A stretch of 64,000 nucleotides of DNA from Isoetes taiwanensis. Taxonomy: Eukaryota > Streptophyta > Lycopodiopsida > Isoetales > Isoetaceae. Positions 12,439 through 24,300 of the stretch are shown here, piece after piece. How positions within the stretch are numbered: position 1 is the first letter of the stretch; each line of letters starts with the position of its first letter. The position numbers and the translations under genes are program-made. Below the pieces are notes generated by a model that made no database searches, was not told where the DNA came from, and saw nothing but the letters and a program-made list of their open reading frames with translations. Location: the NCBI GenBank assembly GCA_021234155.1, contig JAJEKV010000077.1, positions 2,029,802 to 2,093,801 of the forward strand, read 5' to 3'.

Positions 12439-12520
12439 CTATGCAAAACCTGTAGAATCAGGTTAACATCTTGCCTTGGCTATGCAAAACCTGTAGAATC
12501 AGGTTAACATCTTGCCTTGA
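12439..12520 (+). repeat. 41-bp tandem duplication
   Basis: Two near-identical 41-bp copies (12,439-12,479 and 12,480-12,520), each containing CCTGTAGAATCAGGTTAAC, about 300 bp upstream of the oxidoreductase gene. CCTGTAGAATCAGG is itself an imperfect palindrome. Confidence 0.9.
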
Positions 12521-12543
12521 CGTCATGGAACAAGAAGAGGTCA

Positions 12544-12651
12544 GGCATTCTTGCCAGCCCCTGACCTGCAGAATCCGGGAGCTCCGCCCTGACCTGCAGA
12601 ATCCGGTCATGCCTCTCCCGGATTTGCAGGTCAGGGGCTAGCAAGAATGCC
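12544..12651. repeat. Large inverted repeat (foldback) upstream of the oxidoreductase gene
   Basis: The arms 12,544-12,580 and 12,616-12,651 are inverted repeats of 36-37 bp with about two differences, separated by 35 bp. The motif CTGACCTGCAGAATCCGG occurs in the left arm and again in the spacer, with a variant in the right arm. It could form a strong hairpin or cruciform about 140 bp upstream of the inferred start codon. It may be a small foldback transposon or a regulatory element; I cannot tell which. Confidence 0.85.
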
Positions 12652-12787
12652 CTCCCCCTTCCCGTTCCACATCACTTACACTAAATAGGGTTTAAATTCT
12701 CGTTACTAAGGAAATGAAAATCCGACTCGTCGGCAAAATGACACGAAAGTCATCTAGATATTTTTGCATAGAGTTAAGCATAGTCCC

Positions 12788-15122
12788 ATGCTTCGGGCCC
12801 CCTCTTCAGTATCCATCTTCACTCATAAACCTCTCTGCGAATTGTGCTCGCATCTCAGGTAGTAGCTGGTAAACCTATCTATTTGTTGGATGCTGTCTGT
12901 GCCTTCTTTTTAGTTTATTGTGTTTGATCTGTTTATCCATTCTATTTTCATCGTATTTGCCAGCACAAGAGCCTCCGCTGTATGCGCAATGGTGAAGGGA
13001 ATAAGAATTCACGAATATGGGGGTCCCGAGGTAAGCAGCCTCCTTTTGCTTGATTTATAATAATTTGTTTGTCTTGTCTTGCTTTGTGTCATTTTGTTAT
13101 CTGGATGACGATCTTCTGAAAACTGAGGGAATATATAAAGCGTTGCAAATAATTGTCCTCTTTGATCTGTCAGTCTTTCATTTGCCTCCACAATGCTGCT
13201 ACTTCTCGGTTAAATCTTGCACTTTAAATAAAATTAGCTTTTGTTTTATGGTTTCCATCTTCCTGTTATATTGCGGCCTTGGTGGCTTTTATGATTCTGA
13301 ATTTGGAGATTTTCAAGTCTTCTCGTGATCTTCCAAAAAAAGCATTTTCAAACTTTCCTTGCATCAAATAACATTCCTTGCAATTGCAAGCTATAACTTG
13401 CTCATCATGCACCAATGTGTAGATTCTTAGAGTTAGTGTTGGTTGGTCTGTCTGGTTGCATTGTTGAAAACCCTCATTGGGAAGTGTTTATGTTTCACTT
13501 CACAAGGAAGTTGCTGCAGATCTGCTGATATGTATTAATAATCTGTTTGGTGGCTGCTGTCCTGTGCTTTACAATTTTTCTATAGCTTGCGTACCTCAAT
13601 CTTCCTCTATAGGTCTTGAAGTATGAAGAAATAGATGTAGACGAACCTGGTGAAGGCGAAGTTCGAGTCAAGATTAGTGCTATTGGTTTGAATTTTATTG
13701 ATGTCTACAATCGAACTGGTTTGTACAAGTCAGACAAGATGCCATTTATTCCTGGTAAGTAAATTGTAAATAACAAGCCTATTTAAGTGCTCTACTTCTG
13801 GTCGACTTGACTTTTATAAATTAGTATTTTTATCAATTAGAATCTGGTTAAGGTGCTTCAACTTATGTGCAGCTTTGAATCTTTAATATTATGTTGGAAA
13901 CTAATTGAGCTGCTTCTTTTCCTTGTGTCCCTCTATGCAGGTAGAGAGGCTGTAGGAACAGTAGCAGCAATCGGTCCCAATGTGAAAGAATTGAAAGTGG
14001 GAGATAGAGTAGGATATGCGGGAAACCCAATGGGAGCATATTGTGAGGAACAGATTCTACCAGAAAGTGTTCTGGTACCTATTCCTGAAGGCATCGATTC
14101 AGTAACTGCTGCAGCAATAATGCTAAAAGGAATGACTGCGGAAGGTCTCCTGCGGCGCTGTTTCAAGGTACTAGCTTATTGGCACAGTCTAAATATTCGA
14201 ACATTACGATATTGAGTTGTATGCTTTTTTATCTACTCTTGGAGCAAACCAAAAAAGAAACCAAATTCAATATGTCAACTACCACCAACCTTTTCCAGAT
14301 ATAATGCCTGGCACTTACTTTGTTTGCTTATTAAGTATATGAGCAAGACAATTGAATGTTTTGAGTATTTATAGGAATCTTAAGCTAGACATTAACAAGA
14401 TAGAAAACTTTTTGGTTCTAGATGAATAATTATCTCATCAGCAAGTTCTGATGTTTAAAACACTAGCTTTCAGGTGGAACCAAGGCATACAATTCTCATT
14501 CATGCTGCTGCAGGTGGAATGGGGTCCATGCTTTCTCAGTGGGGGCGAGCATTGGGGGCAACTGTGATAGGCTGTGTATCAACAAAGGAGAAGGCAAACC
14601 AGGCAGCAAAAGATGGATGTCACCATGTCATCATTTATAAGGACGAAAATTTTGTGGAGCGCGTGAAAGAACTAACTAATGGGAAAGGTGTCCATGTAGT
14701 TTATGATTCAGTTGGAAAAGATACCTTTTTGGTAAGATATGCCTAAATTTTGTTCTGAACAGTGTTACCAAATGAGTGCATTTGTTTACATCTTACCTTG
14801 TTGTGTTGATCATCAGGGCTCACTAGATTGCTTAGCATTACGAGGATACTTGGTAAGCTTTGGGCAAGCTTCAGGTTCACCAGATCCACTGCCCCTCTCT
14901 GCACTCTCTCCAAAGTCTTTATTTCTTACAAGGCCTTCAATGATGCATTATAATGCTACTAGAGGGGAGTTACTTAACAGTGCAAAAGAAGTATTTGACA
15001 GGGTTCTATCAGGAGAGCTGAAAGTTCATGTGAACCAGACTTATCCATTATCAAATGCAGCTCAAGCACATGCAGACTTGGAAAATAGGAAGACAACTGG
15101 GTCAACAGTTCTCCTTCCATAG
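12788..15122 (+). CDS. Quinone oxidoreductase-like protein (zeta-crystallin/MDR family), probably plastid-targeted
   Basis: Six exons are inferred from GT-AG junctions that keep the frame: 12,788-12,858, 12,964-13,030, 13,613-13,754, 13,941-14,167, 14,474-14,731 and 14,817-15,122, giving about 356 residues. The product belongs to the NADPH:quinone reductase branch of medium-chain dehydrogenases, which reduce quinones or reactive carbonyls. Visible features are the family N-terminus [14 protein letters not shown], the [12 protein letters not shown] block, [16 protein letters not shown], the Rossmann motif [10 protein letters not shown] for [15 protein letters not shown], and a C-terminal [17 protein letters not shown]. 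No catalytic zinc ligands are evident, as usual in this branch. Exon 1 and the start of exon 2 encode a Ser/Arg-rich, acid-poor leader ending SAVCA before MVKG, consistent with a plastid transit peptide. Starting at 12,989 instead would give a shorter cytosolic form. It resembles Arabidopsis At5g61510 as I remember it. The frame is intact, unlike everything around it. Confidence 0.93.
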
Positions 15123-16300
15123 AATCTGTCGTGATTAGAAGTTGAGATACGTTGTCATAATAATAAGAAGTTATAGAAGTGATGCTTCCTATTTATTACT
15201 TGGTGCTTTCTGAATTACCATTATGGAAAGGCAAGCTCATGCCCAAAATTGTCTACCATAATATGGTACTGTGTAAGGTTTTTCATGTGACAATAAGAAT
15301 GTTACATGCGTGATATGGCACCGGTGATAAAATGGGACATGGTATTTAGACATAAATATCTTCATACAACGGGGAGTCAAATATCTGGGAAATCATAGCT
15401 AGAGAAATGTTGTGGATTCATAGATGCATTTATTACTAGTGCTGAAAAAATAGTTACATTTTATTGCTTTTGTCAATTGGTTGTGCTATTGTGTTGCATA
15501 ATATCTTGCTAAGTCTTCTTTCGTTGCTTCATTTGATTAAATCTGGATTGCTATGGTGCATTCCTTGATGCATATAATTCTGATGGAAAGCTGATGAATA
15601 CTTGTCGGATATTCTAAATAGCAACGACTGCAGTTCTCTAATGTCCTTTCTATAATGGGGGTTTTCCAGCACTAACTTTTCTTGTTCGTGATTGGGACCA
15701 CAAAGAGGTACATTCCAATTTGTGCGAAGCAAAGTAGCCGTCAATTCGACAATGTGTTTGTGTAAACAAGCATTGAATCTGAAGCTGTCTTGTTGCAGAG
15801 TGAGGTACTAGGCTACCATCGTGGATTATTGTAAGTTGATTTTGGTGCGTCAATTGGAAGACATGCCATCTCCATAACAAATACCACCATTCAGTTGAAA
15901 AGATGCCCAACGTTGCTGGGCAATGTTTGGGTTCTGTAAATGTTGGCCCCACGGTTCAAGTTTGACGGGCACCCCTAGTTTTCCAATGACAAGGCACTTT
16001 TTTGGGTTGCCCCTAAGGGGGCAAGCCCTTGTTGAGGTGGGGTTTGTGGCATATGCTAGGTATATGCCAATATATACCTGAATATGCCAATGACCCGCTA
16101 AAACCCATCATAGGTCAGAAATGCTAGGTTGCCCTTGTTCTTTCGGAGAGGAACTATGGAAACCGGAAACCGTGCTCGCTCCTTGCTCGAGGTCGGATCG
16201 ACGAGGCCCTTAAATCTGCTCAATCCAAACCAAGACTATCCGCATATCGCCGCTACAATTTGGTTCGCGAAAGTGTGCAAAACCGCAAGATCTAGACTTG
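15123..16300. other. 3' flank of the oxidoreductase gene and intergenic sequence
   Basis: The 3' UTR must lie in the first few hundred bases. I see AATAATAAG near 15,158 but no canonical AATAAA close to the stop. The rest is non-coding as far as I can tell; short frames on - at 15,529-15,952 have no recognisable motif. Confidence 0.5.
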
Positions 16301-16309
16301 GGCAAGCGG

Positions 16310-18380
16310 GTTCGGTTCGTAATTGTTGAAAATGGACTAGATTCTGTTTCTGCCTTGGCGTATCATCTTATTTCGCTTGTTTGGTTCCCGTGGAAAACTT
16401 GCTTTGAAGCTAACCTTGCATTCTCCAGAGTACCAAAACCAAGTAAGTATACATGGCATTCGGTTATGGATTCTCATGTCAAACTAGGGTGAAGGTAGAA
16501 TAGCCCTCGGTTTATTTGTGAGATAGAAATTAAAGGTATAAAGGCGGACAAATTCATACTTAATAGCATCTTAAAAGCATGCATTAGCATCTCTGTTTCA
16601 TACAAAGACGCAGAGGTATATACATCAAGACATCATTGAAAATGGGTACCAAGATGATGTTTTGCTAGTAAGATACTCCTTGATATGTATGCCAAGAGTG
16701 GATCCTTAGACGCGCGTAAAAAGTCTTTGGCAATTTGCAAGTTCGAGATGTGGTGTCATGGGGAGGAATGATCTCGGGATATGCCCCGAATGGCAAAGGG
16801 CGACCTTGCTTTCAAATGTTTCCATAATGTGGAGCTACATAGTGTCAAACCGAAACGGGGTTATATTTTTAGGCCTTTTGAAAGCCGCCGCAAAGCGTAG
16901 GTGCATTAGAGCATAAAGCGAGATATATTCATGAAGGCATTATCGTAATGGCCTTGTATGTGACAATCGTTCTTGGAAACACAATTGTTGATGTTTATGG
17001 GAAGCTTGATAGCTTGAAGGAGGTACGTAATACATTTGAAATCTTTTGCAAAAATCCAGATGTTGTATCTTGGGTCAGTAATGATTGCGACCTATGGCCA
17101 ACATGGTGAAAGTGATTGTGCCATGGAATGTTTCAAGAAAATGCAAGATAGTGGCATAAAGCCAAGCAAAGTCACATTTTGAACGCCTTGAAAGCATCAA
17201 TTGGGATAATCCACATATGCCGGCGTGGTCATCCATGGACAAATAATTGAAAATAGATTTCGGGATCATATTGCCGTCGGTGCATCCTTGTTGACATGTA
17301 TGTTATATTGATAGCTTGCGTGAAGCACAAGGACTTTTAATATCTCAATTAATCGAAAACGCCAGATATGGGGCTAATAATTGCGGGATGCCTTTGAATA
17401 TTTTGGTCAAATGCAAGACAATGCTACGTAACCCGATAAGGTGACATATTTGGGCATTCTAAAAGCATGTACTAGTATACAACACATCAAGCGAGGGAGG
17501 TGCATTCATGAACGATTCTTGCATATGGATTCCACTTTGAGGTTGCTATAGGGAATACTCACGACATGTATGCTAAGTCCGGAAGTTTGAAAGAGGCAAA
17601 CGAAGTCTTTGACGCACATTGCAAACTCGTAATGTGGTGTCATGGAATGTGATAATTTCGGGATGCTACTGAACATGACTTAAGGTTGTCTTGTTTTAGA
17701 ATATTATGAACAAATGCAAAGATGATCGATAGAGCGGATGAGATAACATTTTCGAGCATTTTGAAAGCATGTGGCAATATAGGTGCTATAGAACATGGGC
17801 AAATTCACCAAAGAAATTGTCAAGAGTGCTTTCCACACCGGCATTGTTTTAGGATATAACCTTGTTGACATGTATGCCAAATGCGAAGCATAACGTAAGC
17901 ATGCAAAGTATTTGACTGGGTCATGAGATCAAGACACGGGCTCATGGGGTGCAATGCTTGCGGGATATGCTCGCCTTGGCAATCCCGGATCCACAAAGTC
18001 GCGAAGGTTTTTAGAAACATGCAAAAGGTTGGTGTAACGCCGGATGATATAGCATATGGACGTATTCTTACTTTTTCGACCACATGGGCCTCGTGGATGA
18101 AAGTCTCGGTATTTCAGAACTATGAAAGAGTTACATGGTATTAAAGCTAACGTACTTCATGTGGCTTGCATTCTAGGTAACTTAGGTCGCTCGAAGATTT
18201 AAAGAAGCGTAAAGTGTATTAGAAGTGAGTGCTTGTGGTCGCGATATATTCCTTTATATGATTTTGCTTGATGCATGTAGATTACATAAGAATGTGGAGT
18301 TAGGGACCCGATGCTTTCATGCCATTATTCATTTAAGCCGTTAGTCATAGAATGTCAATCCTTTAGACAGTAATGAGCTC
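16310..18380 (+). pseudogene. PLS-class pentatricopeptide-repeat (PPR) protein, decayed
   Basis: Reading through several + frames gives repeated PPR motifs of the PLS subclass, whose members bind organelle RNA and often specify C-to-U editing sites. Clear pieces are RDVVSWGGMISGYAPNGKG (16,744-16,800), 'NTIVDVYGKLDSLKEV' (about 16,981-17,028), 'PDKVTYLGILKACTSI' (about 17,434-17,480), 'NLVDMYAKCEA' (about 17,860-17,892), 'MLAGYARLGNPG' (about 17,950-17,987), and near 18,260-18,330 an E-domain-like 'CRLHKNVELGTRCFHAII'. More than ten frameshifts and stops interrupt it, so it is a pseudogene. No DYW domain was recognised downstream. Intron-poor, repetitive copies like this are common in lineages with expanded PPR families. 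Confidence 0.88.
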
Positions 18381-18444
18381 ATTGTTGCAACCTAGGTGGT
18401 GATTAAAAATGAGCCAATTGTTGCAAACCTAGGTGGTGATTAGA
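18372..18444 (+). repeat. Short tandem duplication (~35-40 bp unit)
   Basis: The block around AACCTAGGTGGTGATTA is repeated twice with small differences, just after the PPR pseudogene. Confidence 0.75.
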
Positions 18445-18966
18445 TTTTTGATAAAGATGAACATTTGGGGACCTTCTAACTCAACTCCCGTGCTTCAACC
18501 TCTTAAAAAAATTAGGTATTTCATACCATGGTAGACTATTCGGTTGCTAGTAATTTGGGGCATTGCCTATAATTGGCTACGTTTATGTTGGTTGTATGGC
18601 TATCCACCTCAAATAGCCAAAAACATTAAAGTAGATGAAACTTTAATCTCACCATCATTTGTGTTGGTAAGTAGTACGGGTTCTTGCGACTTCTTGGATC
18701 ATTAATATTAAGAATGACAAATTGTCTCCAGAATCGTAAAAGCACCCCTTCAAGAAATACCTTACGGATTTGAAAGGGCAAAAATGGTCTTTGAGAATTG
18801 ATGATGTTTGCTATCATACATTAATTACCCCTATAACAACCCCTACAAGAAATTTATTGTGACAGTTGCAGTGAATATTCCTTTGGTTTTAAATATATAG
18901 AGTGGGGTTGCACTCACTATACGTTTGATAATGCTAGTAATGTATTTGTGTCGCATTCTTTGACAT
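18445..18966. other. Intergenic, nothing recognised
   Basis: AT-rich, no gene or repeat supported between the PPR pseudogene and the left end of the MULE-like element. Confidence 0.5.
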
Positions 18967-18978
18967 GCGGGATTTGAG
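18967..18978 (+). repeat. Flanking direct repeat, left (putative MULE target site duplication)
   Basis: GCGGGATTTGAG, exactly repeated at 27,908-27,919. MULE target duplications are usually 8-11 bp, so the true duplication may be nine bases (GCGGGATTT) with element ends that happen to start GAG. Confidence 0.65.
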
Positions 18979-19040
18979 TGTAATTTTTTTGTGGTTTTTT
19001 GTCGCTGGGCAAAATGGGCTTTTTTTCAGACCGAATAATA
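18979..19040. repeat. Left terminal inverted repeat (putative)
   Basis: Reads inward through TGGGCAAAATGGGC, a T run, then CAGACCGAATAAT. The reverse complement of the right end has TGGGCACTCTGGGC, a T run, then GAGACTAAGATAA. The match runs about 60 bp with gaps and is T-rich, so part could be compositional. Confidence 0.6.
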
Positions 19041-20041
19041 TTATATGCAACAAAATAGAAAATAACATTGGCAAATTGCCTAAAGAGTTAAATAAACAGA
19101 ACAAATAATATTAATAGACTGAGTACTCAAACAACGCTTACTATAATAGTGCTATAATATACTAATAGTAGATGAAACACAAATAACATTTATCCAATAC
19201 AATAATACCCTAAGCTAGAATAACATCCAAAGACGAAACTGGAAACATTGGTTGTATCGTTCGTGAGATCAGCCAAAGGATCCCTCCCAAGCACCTTAGT
19301 GTATATGTAGAACAAGTGCTTGCAAGGAACAAATTGCTTCTTGTTGCTCCAATGCATGAAGTCCGGACGGTGCTGGCCCGGGTTCACGTTTTATGCTAAG
19401 CGTGTACACTTTACCTTCTCTTTGGATTGTGTAGTTGACATGCCTCCTTTGAATTATTGCTTTCCCCGCCACATCATCGACCACCATATCTTTACTTTGC
19501 TCAAGGCGCACCATCCCAAATTTGGTCAACTCCTTCCTTTTATTCACACGTCTTCCATCCCTTTGTCATGCGGACACTTTCGAAACATCATTATGTGATG
19601 TTTCCTAAACCGCACTACCGCAGTGAATGGTCGGTTGCATGTGAATCCCATCTAACCGGTATCCTTTGTTCACCAAGAACTCTATTTCATCCGGCCAGCA
19701 TGATTGCTTCCTCTTGCAACCGGCCATAGTTGTGGTCTTAGAGGTGGGTGCAACGAGAGCCTTATCGGGTACCATGTGCACTTCACATTATCCGGACAAA
19801 ACCAAACTAATTGTTCCCTGTGATCCCCCCGAATGTCGATTCCATAGAAGCTAGGTGCATAAAGAGAAGACAATCCCTTGTTAATTTTCTTGTTACATTT
19901 CCTTCCATTTTCAGATGTCATTCCCCGACATTTAACTTGGTGAAGAAGTTGTTGTTTTCTCCGATAGCCCAAAAAGTGTTGTGAACATCTACTTGTGATT
20001 ATGTATATAATCAGGCAGGATGTCGACATCCTTATTGCTAC

Positions 20042-20179
20042 TAAGGTTTTTCCCGAAAACCCTTCGGTGGGGTTTTTAATCCCGGTAGTATCGCTGCCGC
20101 TCTCTCTCTTTGTACTTGGGTCCCATAGGCGGTTGGTCTCTCGTGGACGATAAAATCATATTCTATTCTATTCTATTCT
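20042..20179 (+). mobile_element. LINE/SINE 3'-end fragment with hairpin and (TTCTA)n tail
   Basis: On + it has a hairpin region (GGTTTTTCCCGAAAACCC, then GGGGTTTTTAATCCCGG), the shared block GGGTCCCATAGGCGGTTGG, then GACGATAAAATCATA and repeated TTCTA. The same order, reversed, ends the LINE at 22,262-25,130. It interrupts the transposase gene. Confidence 0.75.
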
Positions 20180-21135
20180 CCATGAATCAAGATGTAGCAA
20201 AGAAAGCGATTTCGACCACCGGGATCATCTAAGCAACTCTTGGAACATTATGTGCTTGCTTATCAAGGCGTCGTTCGTCTTAACCCGTGTCAAGTTCCCA
20301 TCATTTGAGACTTTTTTTTGCTTCTTGGATATAGTTTGATCATTTCCACTGCTCACGAAACATGGATACATGCCATGTCGCCGACTTCACGATTAAAACA
20401 TTCGGTGAAGAACTTTTGACTTAATACCACTGCTAAGTTGCCCTTGCAGTTTGGTAAATAAAGTCGAAATTCCAGGTCCAGGACCAACATAGTTGTGCTC
20501 TAAATATGATTTGTACCTTGTGCTCTGCAGTAATGCTTCAGTAAGGTCAAAAAGACTTGCATCATATAATGTTAAGGTTCTAGTGTAACCAGTTGCAGCT
20601 AACCAACTCCCATGTCTGGATTCTGACAAATTTGTGTCAGGCATATACATAGCTGTGGATAAGTCTGTGCTGGCCTTCATATAATTTCCCCATCTACTTA
20701 TGGTGCCACCATGCTAACCATGAGGACAAAGAGTTTACATCACTTGGTGAAGCCTTGCCATGCCACCAATCTATGATTGATTGATACATCTTCTCAGCAT
20801 CATCTATTGTTTGACACTCTCTCCACTTTCTACAAAGCTTCAGATGTTCTTGTCTATATTCTGGATATATAAGACTCTTAGTATGGCGTTGTAGACACTG
20901 TTCAAAATGGAAAACACAAGATCTTTCTTTTTCAGTGTGTATTTGGCCATTATAAAATACTTCTCTAATTGCTGTCCAATTGGCTTGGGCCTCATCTGCC
21001 ATGAACCCGTGAAACTCTGCTGGTGGATAGTTCTTACTAGTCATGACCTTATTTAGCTTGACCCAAAATTTCTTTTGAGACAAGACATCTTCTGTTTTCA
21101 TGTCACATACAGCTATGGTCATCAAACCTCTAACA

Positions 21136-21221
21136 CTGTAACAATACGAAGTATTCAAGATATTATATATTGACTTCAGTTAAATGGATACTACCAAATG
21201 CAATATATAAATAATACTTAC
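21136..21221 (-). other. Intron in the transposase gene
   Basis: On - it starts GTAAGTATT and ends TGTTACAG. Removing it joins the CCC and AC of exon 1 to the T of exon 2, giving an in-frame Asp-Pro-Thr-Val and restoring a continuous conserved peptide. Confidence 0.85.
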
Positions 21222-21381
21222 GTGGGGTCATATACATGGCAAGCAAGGGTTGTCCAACCTTGAATGCGCTTCACGTGATCAAAATGCACCCATGCCTTTG
21301 ATAAATCACCAGATGGCCACATTCTGTTTACTGTGCCTTTGTTTTGCCTGTGCATTTATATTCTTTTTTAATTGCAGTGTT

Positions 21382-24300
21382 ATGGTAGAAACTAGGCGCA
21401 GCTCAAACAATTTTGTGTACACCTCCTTAGCAACTCCAACTAGGAAGAGTAGAGCTTTGCGTAAATCCAAAGATGATGGCCTCGAATTAGATACTATCAC
21501 GAGTTAATTGTCGCAAATGTGGATATTGTTCACATTGAAACAATTCGACGAGAGGTTCCACCAGCAGATGAATTAGATGATGTGCAAGATACAGATACAG
21601 TGAAGGCGTAAAACAGTGAAGGCTAACGATGGCAAATCTTCCAAACGAAAAGAAAGGATAATGATGATGATGCCATAGAGTTTCCAAAGAGTTTCACGGT
21701 ACAAATGATTTGTAAACATTGAAAGAACCGAGGATAGTGCATAAGACTCCACCCCTTTGATTCCATTATGTAGGATCATGTTAAATCAAGGCGGAGGATT
21801 GTAAGCAAAGAAGCAAAGGCTCGAGAGAGACATTGCGATCTTGTGACGGATATGTGATGGAAAAAGGTGGTTTCTTTTATCGATAACAACAACAATGGGT
21901 GGATTTTGTCATGTCACTTAATGCAATAAAGGCCGGATGGGGTCAATATTGGCAAGAAGAGAATGATATGTTTGAGGCCCAACTTGCAACAAATGAAGAT
22001 TGGAGTGATCTTCGTGGCAAGATGTTCTTATCTTCGCGGATGGGAATCATCGTGACCGATGCATGGATGCGTGAGATTCGGGATAGATATTCATTGGTGA
22101 GAGAGATGCACTTCTACGTGCAAGCTTCATTTGTGCAAATTGATCAAGAAAAAGAGTCCTGCGACTCATCCAGGGCAATGAAGAGAATTAATGAGTATGT
22201 ATTGCATTATTTCTATGCTAATCTTGTATGCTCTATATGTTATATTAAAAACCGTCGATGTTTATAGAATAGAATAGAATAGTTTTTTTATCGCCCAATC
22301 GAGACCAATCGCCTATGGGACCTGGGAAGGAGCTAAGCTAAAGAACTTATTATCGCCGGGTTAAAAACCCCCCTCGAAGGGTTTTCGAGGGAAAACCGCG
22401 GGCGATAATAAGAATGTCATCAAACCTGCATAAGTATACATCATCATGAAATAAATGTGTATGTACATGTCAAGCGTGCCCGAGGACATAGCTGATCTCG
22501 CGATGTCCATGACCTCTCGGTATGATCCTAGCATCCGTGACGGATGCCGCGGCTCAATGTCACATGTAGCGGCTGGTGCCCGACCAACTCAAAGATAGCG
22601 TCCGGATTTGATCATATGCCGGGCAACTTTGAAGGGTATGAGATTCATCCTCAACGACTCCCATTTAAGATTGACGTGGCGAACCCCGCCCCGACGCGGG
22701 CGCACCAATCCATCCGCCTGCCTCACCGGAAGATGATGTGCCCAATGCGAATGGAGGCAATGAGTCCGCTTTTTCATGGGCAAGTGGGTGCGCAGTAGCA
22801 TTGTGGGCCTCGTTCAATGTGGGATTTATGTGGCGCCGGTAGTGTGTCTTTGCCTTGACTGTTCAAGGGGGCGGCATCCCAAAGCTTGCCTGATGAAGCA
22901 AGCGCCAAGATATTGCCTCAAGCTATGGCGACCGCCTGCTTGCACATGTATGCACCTCCGTGCTCTCGCACATTCCATCTAGCCATCCATTGAGCTCTCT
23001 TTTCCCTCCAAAGATGCCTTGAGGCGTTAGGCCCCATTGCCATGATATAAGCTAGTTTTGGGAGACGAGCATCGGCCCATGTTGACCACCTTACCGAAAT
23101 AGACAATGTGGGCGATCAAGGGGGCCCTCCAAGAGGCAAGAATCCTCGTTTCGCAGTAGAATTTGATATGGGACTGTGGACTTCACCCCTAGTGCTCGTA
23201 CCAAGAAGGCTTTTCGCAGACTTGCCCAAGTCATTCCAAGTAGCGAGGGATACCACGGGCCCCATACTTCAACCCCGTATAAAAGGACGGGCTCTACTAA
23301 GACTTTGAACAGGTGTGGACTGATGGGTCCAATCATACAACTCCGGCTCTATGACTATTGTTTTGCATTGCATATAGTGCTTTCCACTACCGTAACTTCG
23401 TGAGCCGTATGGATGTGTCCCAAAGGCATAGTAGAGGGACGGAAACTCCACTCCCAAATATTTGTATGTGGATGCTACTTCCACATTCGCCCTCGGTAAC
23501 GGAAGGAGGGGATCCTCGGCCGTCGCGAAGATGATATGAAAACCACCTTAGTCTTGGCCAAGTTGACGTGCATATCGGCCGCTTGACAAAATGTGTCCGT
23601 GGCATCGAGATGTCGTATGTCGTGGCCGGTGTGTAAGCTAGAGGTCCACATCATCGCGATATATTAACCGCTTGATGATCCGGTAGAGAAGGTGAGCCCT
23701 GCCGCCCCATTATCGCAAAGCCGCCTCTCCAATTGATCAATGTAAAGCCCAAACAATGTTGGGGAGAGAGGGCATCCCGGCGAACCCCGATACTACTATC
23801 AAATGGTTGGTTTGTCTACCGCAACCGACCGGAGCATCTTTCATAAAGCCTGTACACTACATTCTCGCAAATCTACCGGAACCCCAAATTGTCGTAATCT
23901 TGCCCATAGTTTTTCCCCGAGGCGCGGTGTCAAATGCCTTTGCAAAATCCACGGCAACAATATAGATCCCGACGGGCGGTTCCTCTTTGTCTTCAACCGA
24001 GCTTCGCAATGTGAAGATGTGGTCAATGGTTGAGTGTCGGGTCTGAATCCCCGCCACGGGTGAGGGCCCAGATATCGCCTTTTCCGCCTTGGCCAATCAG
24101 CCGCCGAGAATCCCAAAGAAGCAATTTTGCAAACACCGAACCGACCATGATTGGTTGGTAACTGGTCGGTCGCGGGTCACCGCCTTTATAGATGGGAACA
24201 ACTCGCTATTGGTCCATCGTGACGGGAAGCCTTCCGTAATGCCTTGTTGAACAAGGCAACAAGATCGGTATTATGGACGGCCCTGCCCACTTAAGCAATT

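Larger units (their letters stand above)
19190..21331 (-). pseudogene. MULE-type transposase with SWIM zinc finger (interrupted)
   Basis: Read on -, exon 1 (21,331 to 21,222) encodes SGDLSKAWVHFDHVKRIQGW then TTLACHVYDPT. An exact GTAAGT...ACAG intron of 86 bp (21,221-21,136) follows, and exon 2 resumes VRGLMTIAVCDMKTED. The DDE-type core continues with FMADEAQANWTAIREVF and CVFHFEQCLQRH (20,694-21,135), then TNLSESRHGSWLAATGYTR (20,393-20,680), typical of MULE-superfamily transposases. Farther down come a cysteine-rich stretch with KCRG...RKCNKKINKG...WFCPDN (about 19,800-19,960) and a SWIM-like segment, PDFMHWSNKKQFVPCKHLF (about 19,300-19,360), whose first cysteines are lost. Such a protein cuts and pastes element ends in the nucleus. 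A 138-bp LINE-3'-end insertion and frameshifts break the second half. The first half is open across the intron. Confidence 0.82.

Noticed and set aside
20030-20180. Rho-independent terminator-like hairpin
   Set aside because: Eukaryotic context, and the hairpin recurs as part of a LINE 3' end with a TTCTA tail.
21250-21507. Single 85-residue gene starting at 21,250
   Set aside because: The first half overlaps well-conserved transposase coding on the other strand. Only the part from 21,382 fits the methyltransferase-like gene.
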